NCBI RefSeq assembly: GCF_021582895.2
Contig: NZ_CP091139.2
Coordinates: 2,542,001 to 2,606,000, forward strand
Direction: 5' to 3'
Source of the DNA: Microbacterium elymi
Lineage (GTDB): Bacteria; Actinomycetota; Actinomycetes; Actinomycetales; Microbacteriaceae
Length of the DNA stretch: 64,000 nucleotides
Positions 60,350 through 64,000 of the stretch are shown in pieces. How positions within the stretch are numbered: position 1 is the first letter of the stretch; every line of letters begins with the position of its first letter. Below the pieces are notes generated by a model. It ran no database searches and had not been told where the DNA came from. It worked only from the letters and a program-made list of their open reading frames with translations. The translations under genes were made by a program, and so were the position numbers.

Positions 60350-63273
60350 GCGGTCACCTCGGAGGCAGAGAGGGAAGAGCGGCGGTGCGCCGCGGGGAGT
60401 GAGATCGACGACGTCCACGTCCGGGCGTCCGGCCTCGGCGAGGAGGCTGCGGGCGCGAGTGGCGTCGTCGGCGGTGGCCACGATCACGAGGCCGGGGGTG
60501 ACGGATGCCGCATCCCGCAGGGCTGCGGTCACCTGATCGCGCCCGCCCGGCGTCGTCGCGGCATCCAGCCCGTCGACGACGAGCAGGCGGGTCCGGCGGC
60601 GCAGGGCCCGGCGCACGTCCGCCGCCGGGTCGGCGCTGCCGCCGAGCAGGGCGACCCCGGCGTGGGCGCGGACCCAGACGGCGCGCTCGGGCAGGAGGTG
60701 CCCGTCGACCTTGAGGCGTCCGCCGGTCGGGCCCACCCGGCCGGCGATCGTGAGGGCGAGGGCGCGGGTCGCGCGCGGGTCGACCCCGGTCAGCAGCAGC
60801 GATCCGCCGGCTTCGACGCGGACCGAGATGTCCTGGTAGAGCGTGACGCCGTCGTGGGCGGCCAGTTCGATGTCCTCGGCGACGATCGCCGCGGTGGTGT
60901 GCGGCTCGGGCCATTCGGCCAGAGAGATCTCGCGCTCGACCGCCTCGCCTTCGATGTCGAAGCGAGGGAGGACCCGATCGAGCCAGCGCGGCATCCACCA
61001 TGCCTTCGCGCCGAGCAGCGCCATCACGGCCGGCACCAGCGTCATCCGCACGAGGAACGCGTCGATGGCGATGCCGGCCGCCAGCCCCAGGGCGATGGGC
61101 TTGAGGCTCGAGTCGCCCTCGGGGATGAACGCGGCGAACACCGCGAACATGATGACGGCGGCGGCGGTGACCACGCGGGCGGACGCGGTGAAGCCGCTGC
61201 GGACGGCATCCGTGGCCACTTGACGGTCGACGCGTCGGTCGCGGCGGCGCCGGCCGTGGACGTAGTCCTCGCGCATCCGCGAGACCAGGAACACCTCGTA
61301 GTCCATGGCCAGACCGAACAGCACGCCCATCAGCACGATCGGCATGAAGCTGATGATCGGGCCCACCTTCGTCACGTTCAGCAGCTCGGCGCCGACGCCG
61401 TGGATGAACACGAGCGAGACCACGCCGAAGGCGGCCGCAACCGACAGCAGGTAGCCGGCGGCGGCCTTCAACGGCACCCAGATCGAGCGGAACACGATCG
61501 TCAGCAGGATCAGCGACAGGCCGACCACGAAGATCCCGAACGGCAGCAGTGCGCCGCCGAGCCGGTCGGAGATGTCGATCGCGACGGCGGTGAATCCGGT
61601 GACCTTCATGTCGACGCCGTACTGGTCCAGGATGCGGTCGTGCTGGGCGCGCAGCTCGCGGACCAGATCGGCGGTCGCCGGGTCGTCGGGTGCGGTGGTG
61701 GGGATGATCTGGACGATGCCCGTGTCGGCGGTGGCGTTCGGAGTGGCCAGCGCCACCGTCTTCACGCCCGGCAGCTTCTCGACGTCCTTGCCGATGTCCT
61801 GCATCAGGGTGAGCGGGTCGTTCGAGGTCACGATCGTGCCGGTCATGATCAGCGGACCGTTGAATCCGGGGCCGAAGTGCTCGCCGACCAGGTCGTACGA
61901 CTGGCGCGCCTCGCTGGTCGCGGGCAGCATCCCGGCGTTGGGCAGCGCCAGGGCGAGGCTGGTGGCGGGGATCGCGAGACCGCCGAGGGCGGCCACGACG
62001 GCGACGGTGGTGACGATCGGATGCCGGGTGACCAGACCGACCCAGCGGGCGGCGAAGGAGGTCCGGGAGCGAGCCGAGCGAGGAGGGTCGCCGGCCGCGG
62101 GGGCCGCGTCGGGGGCCGGCCCTTCGTCTCGGTCGCGCTGCGCGCGGCCTCGCTCAGGGACCTGGGGGTCGCGCTGCGGGCGGCCTCGCTCAGGGACCTG
62201 GGTGTCGCGCTGCGGGACCTGGGGGTCGCGCTGCGCGCGGCCTCGGCGCTTCCAGCCGAACACGCGGCCCTTTGCGAAGCCGAGGAACGCCGGGGTCAAC
62301 GTGAGTGAGACCATCACGGCGATCGCGACGGCGACGGCGGCGGCGATGCCCATCGTGGTCAGGAACGGGATGTTCGCGAACGCGAGTCCGATCAGCGCGA
62401 TCAGCACCGTGACGCCGGCGAACACGACGGCCGAGCCGGCGGTGCCGGTCGCGCGCGCCGCGGACTCCTCGGCATCCATCCCCCTCTCACCTGGTCCTGG
62501 TGGCGGGAGATGATGAACAGCGCATAGTCGATGCCGACGGCCAGGCCCAGCATCAGGGCCAGCAGCGGCGTGGTCGACGAGATCGTCGAGAACGCGGTGG
62601 ACACGAAGATCAGGGCCATCGACAGGCCCACTCCGAGCAGTGCGGTCAGCAGCGGCATCCCGGCCACCAGGAACGAGCGGAACGTGACGATCAGCACCAG
62701 CAGGGCGATCACCAGGCCGACCGCTTCGATCAGCGAGAGGGCCGGGAGCGTGGTGGCGAACAGATCGCCGCCCAGGGCGACCTGCGAGCCGGCCGGAAGC
62801 TCCGCCTGCAGGTGGTCCGTGACCTGTTCGAGATCGGCCTTGGTCGCCGCACTGATGTCGGTGACCTGGCCGTCGAACTGCATCTGGATGATGGCGGCCG
62901 TGGCGTCCTCCGAGACGAGGCCGTCGATCTGGTCCGAGAACGGATCGCTCACCGCGAGCACGCCGGGCAGCTTCTCGAGCTCGTCGATCGTGGCGTGGAT
63001 GTCGTCGGTGAACGGGGCCGCGTCGACCCGGTCGCCCTTCGGCGCGACCACGATCGCCTGGGCGCTGGTGCCGGACACCTGCGGGAACGTGCGGCTGAGC
63101 TGCTCGAGTCCGGCCTGCGACTCGGTGCCGGGGATGGAGAACGTGTTGTCGGTGCCCTGTGCGAACAGCGCCACGCCGCCGCCGGCCAGCCCCAGCAGGA
63201 GCAGCCAGGAGACGAGCACCCGCCACGGGTGACGATACGACCAGCGCCCGAGCGCGGCGAGGAGTGTGGACAC
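60346..63273 (-). CDS. MMPL/RND-type exporter with C-terminal ABC-like domain, frame breaks
   Basis: About 975 residues. Two RND halves: SYRHPWRVLVSWLLLLGLAG, VGIDYALFIISRHQDQVRGG, FANIPFLTTMGIAAAVAVA; then TRHPIVTTVAVVAALGGLAI, MDYEVFLVSRMREDYVHGR and IAIDAFLVRMTLVPAVMALL. After WWMPRWLDRVLPRFDIEG comes a degenerate ABC-ATPase domain: DGVTLYQDISVRVEAGGSLL, GRVGPTGGRLKVDGHLLPER, LLVVDGLDAATTPGGRDQV; no intact Walker A. One G is missing near 62485 (VRGGMDAEESAARATG). No stop precedes the YhgE start in this frame; one extra base near 60390 would give TGA at 60348-60346, overlapping that ATG. Probably regulated by the divergent TetR. Confidence 0.82.
62132..62247. repeat. tandem repeats in MMPL linker, 36-bp unit
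   Basis: Units begin at 62132, 62168 (36 bp later), 62204 (36 bp later) and 62225 (21 bp later, a truncated unit). Each begins GTCGCGCTGCG and encodes RDPQVP/QRDTQVPERGRPQ-type charged linker between the two RND halves. 36 and 21 bp are multiples of three, so unit number can change without breaking the frame. Confidence 0.88.
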
Positions 63274-63303
63274 GATGCCTCCGGATCGAGGAGCGGACGA
63301 TGT

Positions 63304-63354
63304 CGATACGTCGCTGTATCCAATACAGAAGTGTATCGGATACAGTTGTGTATC
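63304..63354. promoter_or_regulatory. cluster of TGTATC/GATACA half-sites, TetR operator region
   Basis: In the 156-bp gap between the MMPL gene (minus) and tetR (plus): CTGTAT-CCA-ATACAG at 63314-63328, TGTATC-G-GATACA at 63332-63344 and GATACA-GTTG-TGTATC at 63339-63354, the last two sharing a half-site, with a further CGATAC at 63304-63309. The arms are perfect 6-bp inverted repeats. Repeated half-sites between divergent regulator and exporter are the standard TetR arrangement. Confidence 0.8.
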
Positions 63355-63429
63355 GTAGCCGGGTCGGCAAAGGTGAAACTGGATGCCGGTTGTGAATGCG
63401 CGGCGGGACGCCGCGGGCAGGGAGAGAAC

Positions 63430-64000
63430 GTGAGCGACGCACCGACGACGACCACCCGCAGCCGCGAGAACACCCGGGCGCGGCTGCTGGACGCCGCCTT
63501 CGACGTGTTCGCCGACGTCGGCCTGGATGCGGCATCCGTCGAGGCGGTGTGCGAGCGCGCGGGGTTCACCCGCGGGGCGTTCTACTCGAACTTCGAGTCC
63601 AAGGACGAGCTGTTCATGGAGCTGGCCCAGACCGTGTCGGAGCGCAAGCTCACGGCGGTCACCGACCGGGTGCGCGAGTTCACCGGCCAGGCGCCGCCGG
63701 CCGAGCGGCCCGAAGAGATCGTGCGCCAGCTGGTGGACGTGTCGCTGGACTCGCGGCAGGGCGTGCTGCTGATGAGCGAGATCCGGGCGCGGGCGATGCG
63801 CGACGCGCGGATGGCCGCGTCGTATCGGGAGTGGTCCGAGGGCATGGTGCAGCGCGTCGCCGGGATGGCCGACGACCTCATCGCCGCGTACGGGCTCGGC
63901 TTGCGGCTGACCGCGGCCGACTTCGCCCGGATCATGCTCGAGGTCTGGGAGAGCACCCTGGTCAACGCGGTCATCGACGAGCTGGACGACGCCGCCACCG
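63430..64000 (+). CDS. TetR-family transcriptional regulator, cut by window edge
   Basis: GTG 63430, 190 residues visible, C-terminus beyond the window. N-terminal helix-turn-helix ARLLDAAFDVFADVGLDAAS, VEAVCERAGFTRGAFYSNFE, SKDELFMELAQTVSERK is classical TetR_N. The ligand domain follows. Frame is kept throughout. Divergent from the MMPL/YhgE operon with several TGTATC operators between, so it likely represses that exporter until an inducer binds. Confidence 0.9.
   Translation, partial: MSDAPTTTTRSRENTRARLLDAAFDVFADVGLDAASVEAVCERAGFTRGAFYSNFESKDELFMELAQTVSERKLTAVTDRVREFTGQAPPAERPEEIVRQLVDVSLDSRQGVLLMSEIRARAMRDARMAASYREWSEGMVQRVAGMADDLIAAYGLGLRLTAADFARIMLEVWESTLVNAVIDELDDAAT

Noticed and set aside
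59612..62308. An 898-codon plus-strand open frame opposite YhgE and MMPL
   Set aside because: Low-complexity Gly/Ala/Arg composition and no family motif; it is the antisense shadow of the high-GC minus-strand genes.

Overview
The window comes from a high-GC actinobacterium, most likely Microbacteriaceae (Microbacterium-like). This rests on base composition, very short spacers with ATGA/GTGA start-stop overlaps, the DUF3467-upp-tadA neighbourhood, a receiver-less winged-helix regulator, and the TlpA-CcdA-ResB-CcsB cytochrome c cluster. There is no rRNA, tRNA, CRISPR array, prophage or insertion sequence that I can support.

Layout. 1-4563 (minus): an ABC importer of the ribose/aromatic type (permease, lipoprotein binding protein, double ATPase) followed by a DUF3500 gene. 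4773-9012 (plus) and 8990-15121 (minus) are convergent operons. The first encodes a PhzS-like flavin hydroxylase, a SnoaL/NTF2-like protein, an FAH-fold enzyme, a RidA-like protein and an MFS exporter. The second encodes a LigM-like tetrahydrofolate-dependent O-demethylase and three flavin hydroxylases. MarR and LysR regulators and a second LigM-like gene follow (15238-18197). Together they look like an accessory island for methoxylated or hydroxylated aromatics, but no ring-cleavage dioxygenase is visible. 18220-35228 is housekeeping and repair: winged-helix regulator, P-loop kinase-like protein, GNAT, SbcDC, membrane proteins, lipase maturation factor, NadE and a giant RecB-nuclease/helicase. 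35446-49705: Upp, TadA, LLM oxidoreductase, CDF transporter, hydrolase, ProC, Ktr-type K+ uptake, ArsR, glycosyltransferase, BldC-like protein, bS22, rhodanese, AspRS, VOC protein and a PLP decarboxylase. 49947-54728: histidine phosphatase plus cytochrome c maturation. 55725-64000: GlxA-type regulator, DUF4232 membrane protein, then an MMPL/ABC-like/YhgE exporter operon divergent from its TetR regulator.

The dominant feature of the sequence is that more than half of the genes are broken by single-base frame changes. At 33 places the break falls on GCTTGC or GCAAGC, and removing one T or A to give GCTGC or GCAGC (GCWGC) restores a conserved protein. A second group of one-base insertions lies next to GCWGC, and a third group is one-base losses in G/C runs. 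The simplest reading is systematic consensus error in unpolished long reads at a modified GCWGC motif, so I annotate these genes as single CDSs and give the break points. Before any is called a pseudogene the reads need to be checked.

The most interesting structure that is not an error is a family of 20-bp-period repeats at 35266-35420 and 49706-49885, each with five forward units facing two to four inverted units, directly after a stop codon.
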